NCBI GenBank assembly: GCA_030532185.1
Contig: JAUNLO010000002.1
Location: forward strand, 1-64,000
Reading direction: 5' to 3'
Length of the DNA: 64,000 nt
Source of the DNA: Eubacteriales bacterium
GTDB taxonomy: Bacteria > Bacillota_A > Clostridia > Saccharofermentanales > DTU023
Shown here: positions 43,263 through 51,667 of the stretch, one piece after another
Layout of the letters: the number at the start of each line of letters is the position of its first letter
Position numbering within the stretch: position 1 is the stretch's first letter
Position numbers and translations under genes: made by a program
Notes under the pieces: model-generated
What the model saw: only the letters and a program-made list of their open reading frames with translations
Told to the model about the DNA's origin: nothing
Databases searched by the model: none

Positions 43263-44750
43263 CTATTTACTCGTCTCGCTTTCACGGGAGAAGAGATAGG
43301 AGGCATATACATAACCTTCTACCCCCTGGTCAGCCCTTACATAGACCCAGCCCTCCTCCTCAGGGGCCAGTTGTACTACCACTTCTCCCCGTTTTACGGA
43401 AGCAATTAAAGCCGAAGCCGGATCCTTGGCTTGTCGAATTTGCAGGTTATTGACCGTGACTAGTTGCTGGACCTCTAAATTTGTCTCTAAGGGAGCCTGA
43501 GCGATGGCACTGCGGTCCGGCACCTCGGTCAATAGGGTGGCCTCCGTCTCAACCGCTACGCTGGCTTGCCGCCTACTCCGACTTACACCCTGTACACCCA
43601 GAGCCAAGATGAGGACTAAGAGTAAAAGGCTGGAGCCGGCAAAAAATTTGGACAGCAAGGGCTGGGCAGGCCAGAGGTTGAAAAAGCGTCTGAGGAGCTT
43701 ACCTAGCTTGGCCTTGAGTGGGGCAAAAGAGAACTCACGAACTTTTTCGAAATAGTTATCTAAGGGGTCACGGCGTTGCGCATAGGTGGCCAAGGTAGCC
43801 TGACGTTTCTGTCGATCTTCCTCGTTGATGAGATTAATCCTCGCCGCCTCTTGCCTCTTGCGTTGCCAGTCCCCCAGATGAGGTCGGTTGGGCTGAGCAG
43901 GATTGGGAGCCTGTGGACCCAGCCTGGCTGGCCGGAGGCGGGGTTGAGCATCCTTGACCGGAATTAGCTCTTGCCCATGCAAAACCCGCGAGACCTTAGA
44001 ACGCGGCACGGCCCGAGAGAAAGCTTCCGTACGGGCAATGCGCCGGACTTCCTCACTTAAGAATTCGTTGGCATGACCCTTATAAATTCGGTTGAGCTCT
44101 AAACGCTGAAACTGCAGGGCCAACCAAGTTTGGTCAAAGTTAAAGCCATAGGTCTTACCCAGACGGTTAAGTTCCGACATCATGGAAAAGAGCTGTTGTT
44201 TAGAAGAAAAAATCTCTTCCAATTGCTCTGGCTTAAAGCGATCCACAAATTCTGGAGACAAAAAGATAAGGAGATCTTCTTCCTGGGGGACAAAGGCATA
44301 GAAGTCTCCATAGGTCATCCAAGCCTCCGACCACAGACCATGCGGTCTCAGGGTGGGTTGCAGACGGAACAATTGTTTATTCCGCAGCAGGTAGACTCCC
44401 TTCTTGGCATCTTGCCAAACTAAAACCATTTCCGCAGAGGCGATTAAGAGAAATGCCGCCTCCGGGAAATGTTTGTGGGCCAGGTCAGGTAAGGCAGCCA
44501 AACCCTGGGTTTGTAAATCAGCAAAGAGCAACTGGAAGAGGCGGTTTTGTTCTTGAATATACCGCCTCTCTGACCGGTCGCCCGTGCTCGCATAAAAGCC
44601 GGCAGCCAGGTGAATTTCCCGGTTGCCGCTAATCACGCGATTGCTGGCTTTTGCCGCATCAGCTTGACCAATTAAGGCCCCGTTAAGCTGGAGGCTTAAG
44701 ACATTAAGGTCCTCCTGACTTATATGGCTAGTCAGAATTGCACGTAACAT
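43263..44750 (-). CDS. SH3-domain membrane protein with degenerate PP2C-like N-terminus
   Basis: A 495-residue protein of unclear function. Residues 1-235 follow the outline of a PP2C phosphatase: a strand pattern ending in MVLVWQDAKKGVYLLRNKQLF, then DLLIFLSPEFVDRF, then a late helix-strand pair. The metal-binding aspartates expected there (GDSR, SDGL, DN) are not conserved, so phosphatase activity is unlikely. A basic, Pro/Arg/Gln-rich linker (about 255-360) leads to one membrane helix (about 375-392), and residues 425-490 form a bacterial SH3 domain (VTVNNLQIRQAKD, GWVYVRADQGVEGYVYASYL) outside the cell. It starts 9 bases after PPi-PFK. The PP2C reading is inference. Confidence 0.55.
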   Translation of the reverse strand: MLRAILTSHISQEDLNVLSLQLNGALIGQADAAKASNRVISGNREIHLAAGFYASTGDRSERRYIQEQNRLFQLLFADLQTQGLAALPDLAHKHFPEAAFLLIASAEMVLVWQDAKKGVYLLRNKQLFRLQPTLRPHGLWSEAWMTYGDFYAFVPQEEDLLIFLSPEFVDRFKPEQLEEIFSSKQQLFSMMSELNRLGKTYGFNFDQTWLALQFQRLELNRIYKGHANEFLSEEVRRIARTEAFSRAVPRSKVSRVLHGQELIPVKDAQPRLRPARLGPQAPNPAQPNRPHLGDWQRKRQEAARINLINEEDRQKRQATLATYAQRRDPLDNYFEKVREFSFAPLKAKLGKLLRRFFNLWPAQPLLSKFFAGSSLLLLVLILALGVQGVSRSRRQASVAVETEATLLTEVPDRSAIAQAPLETNLEVQQLVTVNNLQIRQAKDPASALIASVKRGEVVVQLAPEEEGWVYVRADQGVEGYVYASYLFSRESETSK

Positions 44751-44759
44751 CTAGTTGAC

Positions 44760-46013
44760 TTATTTACCCGCTTTACCAGCTTGCACAAACTTAAGCTGGG
44801 CAAAACGCGGCAGACCCTGGCTATCCAAGATACGCTCAGGCTGACCGGAGAGCAGGGGCAGGACATAGTCGAAGAAGGGAGCTTCGAGGCCATTACCCTC
44901 GCGGTTAATCCAGCTGGTGGGAACTTTTTTCTCGGCATTGGCCACTTGGCCCAGAGGAATTTCTTGAATTTCCGTCTGGTAGGGCCCACTGACGGGACGG
45001 GAGAAGCCAATCATGAGGTCGGTTTTGCCTGCTAGGGCGGCTCGTACTGCTTCTTGCCCTGCGCGGAAGCTGTCCTCCACGTCACAGGCGGAGGCTAGGT
45101 GGGCAGCACAGCGTTGCATAAGGGAAAGCTCGATTGCTCGAATCTTGGTAGGAATCCTGGTCCCAATTATCTTGGCTAGGGTTTCGGCTGCACCCCCCAG
45201 CTGCTTATGACCAAAGGCATCCACTGACAGGTCGGCTTGGGGGTCCAACTCGGGGATAAATTTACCGTCTGAGGTCTGTACACCTTCAGAGAAGCAGACA
45301 ATCACCTTCCCCTTGCGCTCATAGACCTCTTGGATATCCTGAATGACTTGCTCCAGGTCGAAAACTCGCTCAGGCAGATAGATGAGATCGGGTCCGTAGC
45401 CTTTAGCTGCAGCAACCGCAGAGGCGGCCGTTAACCAACCAGCGTGCCGTCCCATAATTTCGATGAGGGTGATCTGGCCAGCATCATAGACGGTGGCATC
45501 CTTGTAAATTTCCATACAAGTGGTAGCAATATAACGTGCGGCAGACCCGTAGCCGGGGCAATGGTCCGTGACGGCCAAGTCATTATCTATGGTCTTAGGC
45601 ACACCAATGACCTGGCATTCATAATTTTGCGAACGCAAATATTGGGAAATTTTGGAGCAGGTGTCCATGGAGTCGTTGCCGCCGTTGTAGAGGAAATAGC
45701 GAATGTTATATTTCTGGAAGACTTCTAAAATGCGGGCATAGTCTGTCTCATCCTCTTCCAACTTGGCCAGCTTGTAACGGCAAGAACCTAAGGCAGACGA
45801 AGGCGTCTGCTTGAGCAATTTGAGCTCGGCAGGGTCCTCTTGGCCCATATCAAAAAAGTCTTCTTCTAAAATACCCACGATACCGTGGTGGGCGGCATAT
45901 ACTTTTTCAATTTCTGTGTTATGGCTCAGGGCTTCCAAAAAAACACCAGCGGCGCTGGCATTGATGACTGAAGTAGGGCCACCGGATTGTCCGTAAATGA
46001 GATTTCCTTTCAT
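44760..46013 (-). CDS. pfp: PPi-dependent 6-phosphofructokinase
   Basis: A 417-residue phosphofructokinase. YNGGNDSMDT replaces the GGDGS of ATP enzymes, and GVPKTIDNDL carries the lysine typical of pyrophosphate users, where ATP enzymes have PGTIDND. MGRHAGWLTAASA is also of the PPi type. The enzyme catalyses the reversible phosphorylation of fructose 6-phosphate with PPi, common in anaerobes. GGAGG lies 6 bases before the ATG. It is followed by the SH3 gene. Confidence 0.92.
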   Translation of the reverse strand: MKGNLIYGQSGGPTSVINASAAGVFLEALSHNTEIEKVYAAHHGIVGILEEDFFDMGQEDPAELKLLKQTPSSALGSCRYKLAKLEEDETDYARILEVFQKYNIRYFLYNGGNDSMDTCSKISQYLRSQNYECQVIGVPKTIDNDLAVTDHCPGYGSAARYIATTCMEIYKDATVYDAGQITLIEIMGRHAGWLTAASAVAAAKGYGPDLIYLPERVFDLEQVIQDIQEVYERKGKVIVCFSEGVQTSDGKFIPELDPQADLSVDAFGHKQLGGAAETLAKIIGTRIPTKIRAIELSLMQRCAAHLASACDVEDSFRAGQEAVRAALAGKTDLMIGFSRPVSGPYQTEIQEIPLGQVANAEKKVPTSWINREGNGLEAPFFDYVLPLLSGQPERILDSQGLPRFAQLKFVQAGKAGK

Positions 46014-46098
46014 ACATAACCTCCAAACTGTCTTATCAAGTGTGATTTTCTGTATAAAGCTTTTAAGCGCTTTGCTATTTAGGGGGCCAGGCTAAAAG

Positions 46099-47028
46099 CT
46101 AGCTCTGGCGATTATAGTCTAAGAGTAGACTGGGGTCCTGCTGATAGGGGTTCAGTGGGTTGGGGTTAGTGGGATCCCAGGAGGGACCATCAGGAGACAT
46201 TTGTAACCTGTCCACCTTTTCCGGTAAATAGGGGAAGTCTGCCGATGATTCTAAGATTTCTACCGGCGTACCTTCCCGGCAATAATCGTAAATCCACTTA
46301 GCTGCCTTCGTCTCCAGACGAATACAGCCGTGCGAGGCCACCTGACCTAGCTTGTTATAGTCTTCCCAGCTGACGCCCGCCTCTTCAACTCCTCCATAGG
46401 AGGGTACGGCGTGTAGGTAGTGGTATTGTAAAAACTCTGAGCAGTATTGCCCATAGGAGGCGTCCATCATGAAACCGGAGTAGAGTTTGAGGCCAATTTG
46501 GTGATGGCCACTGGGCGTCTCATATTCCTCAGCTGCCGTGGAACAAATAAAGGCCTTAATCAGGTAATCAAAGGAACCATCCCCTTGAGGGTCTTCAAAA
46601 ACTGTCACCAGCTGCCGGTCCTTAAACACTCGAATCAGGTAATCCTTAGCGGTATCCCCTGGGCTTTCCGGGGCGATTAAACGCTTAATACGGTCCAAGT
46701 CGCTCTCGTTTGCGGGAGGCAATTCCAGGCCCACCCGTGGGTCAAGTACGGCCTTGGTCTCCTGCTCAGGAGCGATCTGCAAGCTTGATTCCGCTGCCGA
46801 CTCAAGGCTGCTAGCCTCTACCAGCTCCGTCTCGGCCTGACTTGCAGGCAGACTGGAATCATCTTCTCCCTTTGAGGGAGAAGAGGGAGAGGCAAAATTA
46901 AAACTCTTCTGCGGTTCCAAGCTCTTATCTTCGGAAAAAAGCGCATCAGCAGCATAGACCACACCTGTGATTAGTAAAAGAATCACAGCTAGAGCGATGA
47001 AGATTTTTTCAAATTTTCGTAGTTCCAT
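46099..47028 (-). CDS. L,D-transpeptidase (YkuD family)
   Basis: A 309-residue envelope enzyme that makes 3-3 peptidoglycan cross-links or attaches proteins. An N-terminal membrane helix (about 10-28) is followed by a Ser/Glu-rich linker and a YkuD domain with the catalytic ASHGCIRLE motif and the preceding LQYHYLHAVPSYGG segment. The C-terminal tail is Pro/Asn-rich (WDPTNPNPLNPY). It is a tandem paralogue of the next gene. Confidence 0.9.
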   Translation of the reverse strand: MELRKFEKIFIALAVILLLITGVVYAADALFSEDKSLEPQKSFNFASPSSPSKGEDDSSLPASQAETELVEASSLESAAESSLQIAPEQETKAVLDPRVGLELPPANESDLDRIKRLIAPESPGDTAKDYLIRVFKDRQLVTVFEDPQGDGSFDYLIKAFICSTAAEEYETPSGHHQIGLKLYSGFMMDASYGQYCSEFLQYHYLHAVPSYGGVEEAGVSWEDYNKLGQVASHGCIRLETKAAKWIYDYCREGTPVEILESSADFPYLPEKVDRLQMSPDGPSWDPTNPNPLNPYQQDPSLLLDYNRQS

Positions 47029-47149
47029 AATTTAGTGCCGGCTAGCGCACCCTTACCTGGCAAACACCAGCCTCATATTTTCCAATTAAGTTGTGCAGAC
47101 ACATTATATACAAATGCCGGGCTCAAGCCTAGCAAGTGCTTTCCACGCC

Positions 47150-48406
47150 TTAATGGTCAGTGTCCGGTAAAGAAGAGCTAGGCACATAGGACCAGCCCTG
47201 GTCAGACGGGTTTTGATAACCGGAAGGAAGAGTAGATAGGGAATTAGGAGAATCTAAGGTCGGGACACTGGTGGGAATACTAGGCTCCAGAGGCATTAAG
47301 TTGTTAGGCCAGGTAAAGAGGGTCTCGCGACTTGTTTCCTCAGCCTGCTCCTGCTTACTCTCCCTAGTTGCAGACTCTGAGTCAGTAGGTGTGGGAGAAG
47401 TGTAGTTAATTACCGGCCAGACAGGGGGAATTACCTCATAATCCTGCAACCAAGCTTCCTCCACGGCCCACTTGGTCAAAATCTTTTTGTCATGGTAGGG
47501 ATTGGCAGGGTCTGGATCCGTAGGATCCCACTGAGGAGCACCCTCCTTCAGCCTTAGGTAGAAGATATGCTCAGGTAAGTCCTGGAATTCCTCGCCCCTG
47601 TTTTGCAAAATTTCCACGGGACAGCCCGGATTAGCGTTCTCATATAGCCACTTGGCATCCATACAAAAGAGGCGTATGCAACCGTGGGAGGCCGCATAGC
47701 CCATAGAATTAAGGTCAGATAATTTCAGACCACTCTTCAGACTACCGTCATAAGAAGGAAGGGAATGAAAGAGTATATTACCCACAATTTGATAGCCATA
47801 TTGGGCCAGAGAATTGTCAAAGAGCCAGCTTTCCGGCCACTTGCCTCCTAGGCTATGAAGACCTAGGGGGGTGTGACCCGGCACGATGCCACTAGAGCAA
47901 GGGAAAGCCCTTAGTAAGGTCTCCTCACCTGCCTGGTCCAGGCCATAGGCCACAACAATTTGTTCGTCTAAAAAGACCCGGACGCGGCTAATCGCCTGGG
48001 CATATTTTTTGGGGTTCTGACGTCTATCTTGAATCTCTGTATAGAGGTCATCCAGGTCTCGCCAATATTTTTTATCCTTGGCCTTGGGATTTTCCGGCTC
48101 GCTATCCTGAGGCTTTTCATCCGCTTGGCTAGGGCTGGCAGAGGTTTTTTCCGTAGCTCGACTAGTCTGTGTTGTAGACTCAAGCTGGCTAGCTTGGGGC
48201 GGAGCCGTATCAGTGGGAGCCAGGCTGACGGGGGCCCGTTCCCTATCTGTGGTATCTGCCAAAAGTCGACTATCCAACTCATCATTGAAATATAGGAGGA
48301 AAAACACAAGCACTACAAAGGCTAAGAAGCCCAAGGGCACAATCAAAAAGGCAATCAAGTTACTAGATTTGTGACTGGATCTATTGCTGGATTGGGGCTT
48401 GGACAT
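47150..48406 (-). CDS. L,D-transpeptidase (YkuD family), longer paralogue
   Basis: A 418-residue paralogue of the downstream enzyme. A membrane helix (about 17-40) is followed by a Ser/Thr/Glu/Lys-rich linker and a YkuD domain with ASHGCIRLF and LFHSLPSYDGSL. The shared WDPTDPDPANPY tail motif supports duplication. An added Ser/Pro/Thr-rich C-terminal tail of about 90 residues suggests wall association. A TATAAT-like box (47103-47108) in the gap below may give the shorter paralogue its own promoter. Confidence 0.9.
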   Translation of the reverse strand: MSKPQSSNRSSHKSSNLIAFLIVPLGFLAFVVLVFFLLYFNDELDSRLLADTTDRERAPVSLAPTDTAPPQASQLESTTQTSRATEKTSASPSQADEKPQDSEPENPKAKDKKYWRDLDDLYTEIQDRRQNPKKYAQAISRVRVFLDEQIVVAYGLDQAGEETLLRAFPCSSGIVPGHTPLGLHSLGGKWPESWLFDNSLAQYGYQIVGNILFHSLPSYDGSLKSGLKLSDLNSMGYAASHGCIRLFCMDAKWLYENANPGCPVEILQNRGEEFQDLPEHIFYLRLKEGAPQWDPTDPDPANPYHDKKILTKWAVEEAWLQDYEVIPPVWPVINYTSPTPTDSESATRESKQEQAEETSRETLFTWPNNLMPLEPSIPTSVPTLDSPNSLSTLPSGYQNPSDQGWSYVPSSSLPDTDH

Positions 48407-48442
48407 CGATTCCTCCCTTATAGCAAGAAAGCGAAAAGAAAA

Positions 48443-48518
48443 TGGTCGGAGTGACTGGACTCGAACCAGCGGCCTCTTGGTCCCGAACCAAGCGCTCTAC
48501 CACCTGAGCTACACCCCG
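48443..48518 (-). tRNA. tRNA-Pro (anticodon CGG)
   Basis: Complete cloverleaf: acceptor CGGGGTG/CACTCCG with one G-U pair, anticodon stem CTTGG/CCAAG with loop TTCGGGA and anticodon CGG, T-loop GGTTCGAGTCC, encoded CCA. It reads CCG codons. Confidence 0.96.
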
Positions 48519-48530
48519 AAACTCTGGTAA

Positions 48531-48559
48531 ATTCTAGCTGGTCATAAGTTGAAATGCAA
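48531..48559 (-). promoter_or_regulatory. Sigma-A promoter of tRNA-Pro
   Basis: Reading leftward, TTGCAT (48554-48559) and TAGAAT (48531-48536) are 17 bases apart. Its -35 box touches the -35 box of the divergent thyA promoter. Confidence 0.75.
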
Positions 48560-48577
48560 GTTTCCCTAACCTATAAT
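48549..48577 (+). promoter_or_regulatory. Sigma-A promoter of thyA-folA
   Basis: Reading rightward, TTGAAA (48549-48554) and a perfect TATAAT (48572-48577) are 17 bases apart. The leader to thyA is about 90 bases. Confidence 0.8.
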
Positions 48578-48674
48578 TATTTTACTTAAGTGTGGCAAGG
48601 CTTTCCCAGGATTTAGCTCATGATAAGCTACTCCTTGAGGGATGCCTTATTTATTATGATTGAGGTATATGTCT

Positions 48675-49502
48675 ATGAGCTATGCCGACCAAGTATTCAA
48701 AGACAGTGCCCGGCAAATACTAGACCAGGGCAGCTGGCAGGCTGGCAAAGTACGCGCCGTCTGGCCGGACGGCACACCCGCACGCACTAAGAAGCTTTTT
48801 GCCTTAATGAATCGCTATGACCTCCAAAAGGAATTTCCTATCCTCACCCTGCGCCCCGTTCCCTTACAAAAATGTGTAGACGAGCTCCTCTGGATTTGGC
48901 AGAAAAAATCTAATCGTCTTGAAGATTTGAACTCCCATATTTGGGATGCCTGGGCCAAGGAAGATGGCACTATTGGTAAGGCCTACGGTTATCAACTGGC
49001 CAAGAAGACTCGCTACTCCGATGGGGAATTTGATCAGGTGGATCGGCTTATCAAGGATATCAAAGAGACTCCGGAAAGCCGCCGTCTCATCTGTCATATG
49101 TATAACATCGAGGATTTGCCCGAGATGTCACTTTATCCCTGTGCCTACTCCATGACCTTCCATGTAGACCAGGGCCGCCTTTCCGGACTGTTGAATCAAC
49201 GTAGCCAGGATATGTTAGTTGCGAACGGGTGGAATGTCGTCCAATACGCTATTCTTCTACACATGTTGGCCCGAGAATGTGGCTTAGAGGTGGGCGAGCT
49301 AGTACATGTCATTGCGGATGCCCACATTTATGACCGCCATATCCCCCTCGTGGAAGAACTCTTAAGCCGAGAGAGCTATCCTGCCCCCCGCCTGGTCATC
49401 AACCCCAAAGTAAAAGGTTTCTACGACTTTAAGCCTTCAGATTTTCAACTGGAAAATTACCAGCATGGCCCCCAGTTGAAAGATATTCCCGTCGCTATTT
49501 AA
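48675..49502 (+). CDS. thyA: Thymidylate synthase
   Basis: A 275-residue ThyA that methylates dUMP to dTMP with methylene-THF. The catalytic cysteine is in SLYPCAYSM, followed by QRSQDMLVANGWNVVQYA (phosphate and nucleotide binding) and HVIADAHIYDRHI. The ATG at 48675 is preferred because GAGG at 48662-48665 lies about 9 bases before it; TTG at 48660 and ATG at 48669 are badly spaced. The LYPCAY core is diverged from the E. coli type. folA follows, and a strong promoter precedes. Confidence 0.92.
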   Translation: MSYADQVFKDSARQILDQGSWQAGKVRAVWPDGTPARTKKLFALMNRYDLQKEFPILTLRPVPLQKCVDELLWIWQKKSNRLEDLNSHIWDAWAKEDGTIGKAYGYQLAKKTRYSDGEFDQVDRLIKDIKETPESRRLICHMYNIEDLPEMSLYPCAYSMTFHVDQGRLSGLLNQRSQDMLVANGWNVVQYAILLHMLARECGLEVGELVHVIADAHIYDRHIPLVEELLSRESYPAPRLVINPKVKGFYDFKPSDFQLENYQHGPQLKDIPVAI

Positions 49503-49600
49503 GCAGGCGGGACTAGTGCAGACAGGGTGACCACAAGCCTCTTTAGTCACTCCAGAAAACTCTGCTTGTCCTACAAGCACCTAAGACAGAAGGTAGAATA

Positions 49601-50104
49601 ATGATTGCGATTGTCGCTATTGATCAAGCTAACGGTATAGGCAGGGATGGCCAACTCCTCCAGCCCCTGCACCAAGACCTTAAACGTTTTAAGGAAATTA
49701 CCATGGGCAAGGTCCTAATTTACGGGTCCAAAACCCTGGCCACTTTTCCCGGTAAAAAAACCTTACCAGGCCGTCTCAATCTCATCCTCAGCCGCCGCCT
49801 GCAAGCTGAAGATGTGCCCTCCGGTGAAATCATGCGGTCTCTGGATGACCTCCTGGCCCGGTTAGAAGAACTCAAGGCAGCAGGTCGTACCGAGGATGAC
49901 TTCTGTGTAATTGGCGGTGCTTCCGTCTATCAGGCCCTGCTCCCCTATACCCACCGTGTTGAGCTAACGAGGATTGATCAGGTATACCCGGCAGATGCCT
50001 ATTTCCCCGACCTGGAAGCAGAAGGCTTCATCCGCCAAGAGCAAGGTCCTACTTTAAGCGAAGGTGATATCAATTTCCGTTATGAAACCTGGATTCGCCC
50101 CTAA
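49601..50104 (+). CDS. folA: Dihydrofolate reductase
   Basis: A 167-residue DHFR that regenerates THF after thymidylate synthesis. It begins IAIVAIDQANGIGRDGQL, has IYGSKTLATFPGK and CVIGGASVYQALLPYTHRVELTRI. GAAGGT precedes the ATG at a good distance. It lies 98 bases after thyA, in the usual thyA-folA order, and its 3' end overlaps the next gene by 41 bases. Confidence 0.95.
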   Translation: MIAIVAIDQANGIGRDGQLLQPLHQDLKRFKEITMGKVLIYGSKTLATFPGKKTLPGRLNLILSRRLQAEDVPSGEIMRSLDDLLARLEELKAAGRTEDDFCVIGGASVYQALLPYTHRVELTRIDQVYPADAYFPDLEAEGFIRQEQGPTLSEGDINFRYETWIRP

Positions 50105-51152
50105 ACTCAAAAGGCTTCTCCTGAAAGAAAATTCCATCCTCAGGGCCTATGCCTTGCCCGAGGAGCTCTTAAAGTCGCAGCAAGTCCGCCAGGACTTCAT
50201 GCGACGCTGGCAAAAGGCGGCAGGCTCCGCCAGTATCTTTATCTGGCAGCCCCAACAAATCCCTCAAGCCCTCCTCCTTTTACAAAACAGTCCCTGCCCA
50301 AGTAGTGCTAGCCGTATTCTCCTTTATCCAAGCCAGAACACAAAACTCCAAGCCCAGGACTACCTAGACTTATGCCAGGAGCTGTTCAGCTATTTCCCAA
50401 CTGCTTATGACCTGGAATTAGACCTGGTCACCCCAGAGGCCCCCTCCCCGGAATTGCTTGGTCAGTTGCGGGATTTGGGTATAGATTACTGGCAAAGGAA
50501 AAGCCATGCCTCTATTTGGCCACAGATTAGCTGGGGCCTCTACCTGCGCCGCCTCCAGCTCCTCTCCCCCCTGATTCATATCCCCTTCCACGATTTTGGG
50601 ATTATCCTGACTGAGAACTCCCAGCAAGACCATATCATCGGGGTAGATTTTGTACACAAAGGCCAAATATGTGAGCCTGGCGCATTAGCCTTTCTCCTTA
50701 ACGATTTAGGCCTGCTCGACCAAAATCAGCGGTATAAACCCTTGCCAGCAGCTAGGCTTGAAAAGACTCTGCCTGTGCCCAACTACTCAGCCCTTCTCTT
50801 GGAAGCTGAAAGACAAATTCAAGCTTATCTCCAGGGTCAGCTTACCGAACTTACTTTACCCTACGAAATCATTGAGGGTACCGCCTTTCAAAGGCAGGTC
50901 TGGTCCCAAATGAGTAAAATCCCCTACGGAACTGCCTGGTCCTATAGTGATTTAGCAGCCCAGCTAGTGGGACCTGAAAAGGCTCGCACCTATGCCCGGG
51001 CAATAGGACGTGCCTGTGGGGCCAACCCCCTACCCCTCCTCATTCCCTGCCACCGGGTTATTGGCCAGGACGGACAGTTGGTGGGATTTACAGGTGGGGT
51101 AGAGATTAAAGAACGTCTCCTCAATATGGAACTGTTAACCTATCACCCCTAA
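50064..51152 (+). CDS. GNAT-like domain fused to O6-methylguanine-DNA methyltransferase
   Basis: A 362-residue protein. Residues 175-360 are a complete MGMT/Ogt: an N-terminal alpha/beta subdomain, FQRQVWSQMSKIPYGTAWSYSDLA, and the acceptor Cys319 in LIPCHRVIG, which takes alkyl groups from O6-alkylguanine. Residues 25-165 are extra; the pattern ILLYPSQ, a helix, DLELDLV, a helix, LRDLGIDYWQRKSHASIW resembles a GNAT acetyltransferase fold, but no acetyl-CoA motif is clear. The start may be GTG at 50064 or ATG at 50082; neither has a convincing ribosome site, which fits coupling to folA. Confidence 0.75.
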   Translation: MISISVMKPGFAPKLKRLLLKENSILRAYALPEELLKSQQVRQDFMRRWQKAAGSASIFIWQPQQIPQALLLLQNSPCPSSASRILLYPSQNTKLQAQDYLDLCQELFSYFPTAYDLELDLVTPEAPSPELLGQLRDLGIDYWQRKSHASIWPQISWGLYLRRLQLLSPLIHIPFHDFGIILTENSQQDHIIGVDFVHKGQICEPGALAFLLNDLGLLDQNQRYKPLPAARLEKTLPVPNYSALLLEAERQIQAYLQGQLTELTLPYEIIEGTAFQRQVWSQMSKIPYGTAWSYSDLAAQLVGPEKARTYARAIGRACGANPLPLLIPCHRVIGQDGQLVGFTGGVEIKERLLNMELLTYHP

Positions 51153-51223
51153 AGAGAATTCACCGGTCCTTTTCGTCTGCTTCGCCTCTCTCTTTTACGC
51201 CAGAAAGGGGATACTTATTTTCA

Positions 51224-51246
51224 GGGGACAAATCTGGGGACAAATC
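51224..51246 (+). repeat. Short direct repeat, 2 x 11 bp
   Basis: The sequence GGGGACAAATC occurs at 51224-51234 and again at 51236-51246, in the non-coding gap after the MGMT gene. No transposase remnant is visible. Confidence 0.7.
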
Positions 51247-51275
51247 GAATTAAAAACCCTATATGCTTATAAAGT

Positions 51276-51309
51276 AAAAGCCCTGAAACACCGTAGTGTC
51301 AGGGCTTTT
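51276..51309. terminator. Bidirectional terminator between MGMT and the tRNA cluster
   Basis: An 11-bp stem (AAAAGCCCTGA with TCAGGGCTTTT) gives A and T runs on both sides. It can end the thyA-folA-MGMT message rightward and the tRNA-His-Gln-Lys transcript leftward. Confidence 0.85.
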
Positions 51310-51313
51310 CTCT

Positions 51314-51389
51314 TGGTGATTCATGAGGGATTCGAACCCTCGACCCCCTGATTAAAAGTCAGGTGCTCTACCGGCTGAGCTAATGAATC
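51314..51389 (-). tRNA. tRNA-Lys (anticodon TTT)
   Basis: Complete cloverleaf: acceptor GATTCAT/ATGAATC, anticodon loop CTTTTAA with anticodon TTT, T-loop GGTTCGAATCC, encoded CCA. It is the last tRNA of the three-gene unit and its first base directly follows the CCA of tRNA-Gln. Confidence 0.96.
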
Positions 51390-51464
51390 TGGCTGGGGTA
51401 GCAGGATTCGAACCTACGCATGCGGGAGTCAAAGTCCCGTGCCTTACCGCTTGGCTATACCCCA
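51390..51464 (-). tRNA. tRNA-Gln (anticodon TTG)
   Basis: Complete cloverleaf: acceptor TGGGGTA/TACCCCA, anticodon loop CTTTGAC with anticodon TTG, encoded CCA. There is no spacer between its CCA and tRNA-Lys. Confidence 0.96.
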
Positions 51465-51479
51465 ATATGTAAGTTAAAG

Positions 51480-51557
51480 TGGGGTGGTATATGGGATTCG
51501 AACCCACGACCTCCAGGGCCACAACCTGGCACTCTAACCAGCTGAGCTAATACCACC
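51480..51557 (-). tRNA. tRNA-His (anticodon GTG)
   Basis: Complete cloverleaf: acceptor GTGGTAT/ATACCAC, the histidine-specific extra G at the 5' end (51557) opposite discriminator C, anticodon loop TTGTGGC with anticodon GTG, encoded CCA. It is the first tRNA of the His-Gln-Lys unit. Confidence 0.96.
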
Positions 51558-51590
51558 ATAGGGCTTGTGCTGTTTCAAAGCACGTTAAGC

Positions 51591-51620
51591 ATTATACGTA
51601 TGGGCTTTGGACCTTGTCAA
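51591..51620 (-). promoter_or_regulatory. Strong sigma-A promoter of tRNA-His-Gln-Lys
   Basis: Reading leftward, a perfect TTGACA (51615-51620) and a perfect TATAAT (51591-51596) are 18 bases apart, about 30 bases before tRNA-His. Confidence 0.9.
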
Positions 51621-51667
51621 GCCTAGAAAATTTTTAATTCAGAGAATTAGTAAATCTCTTTCTCCCC

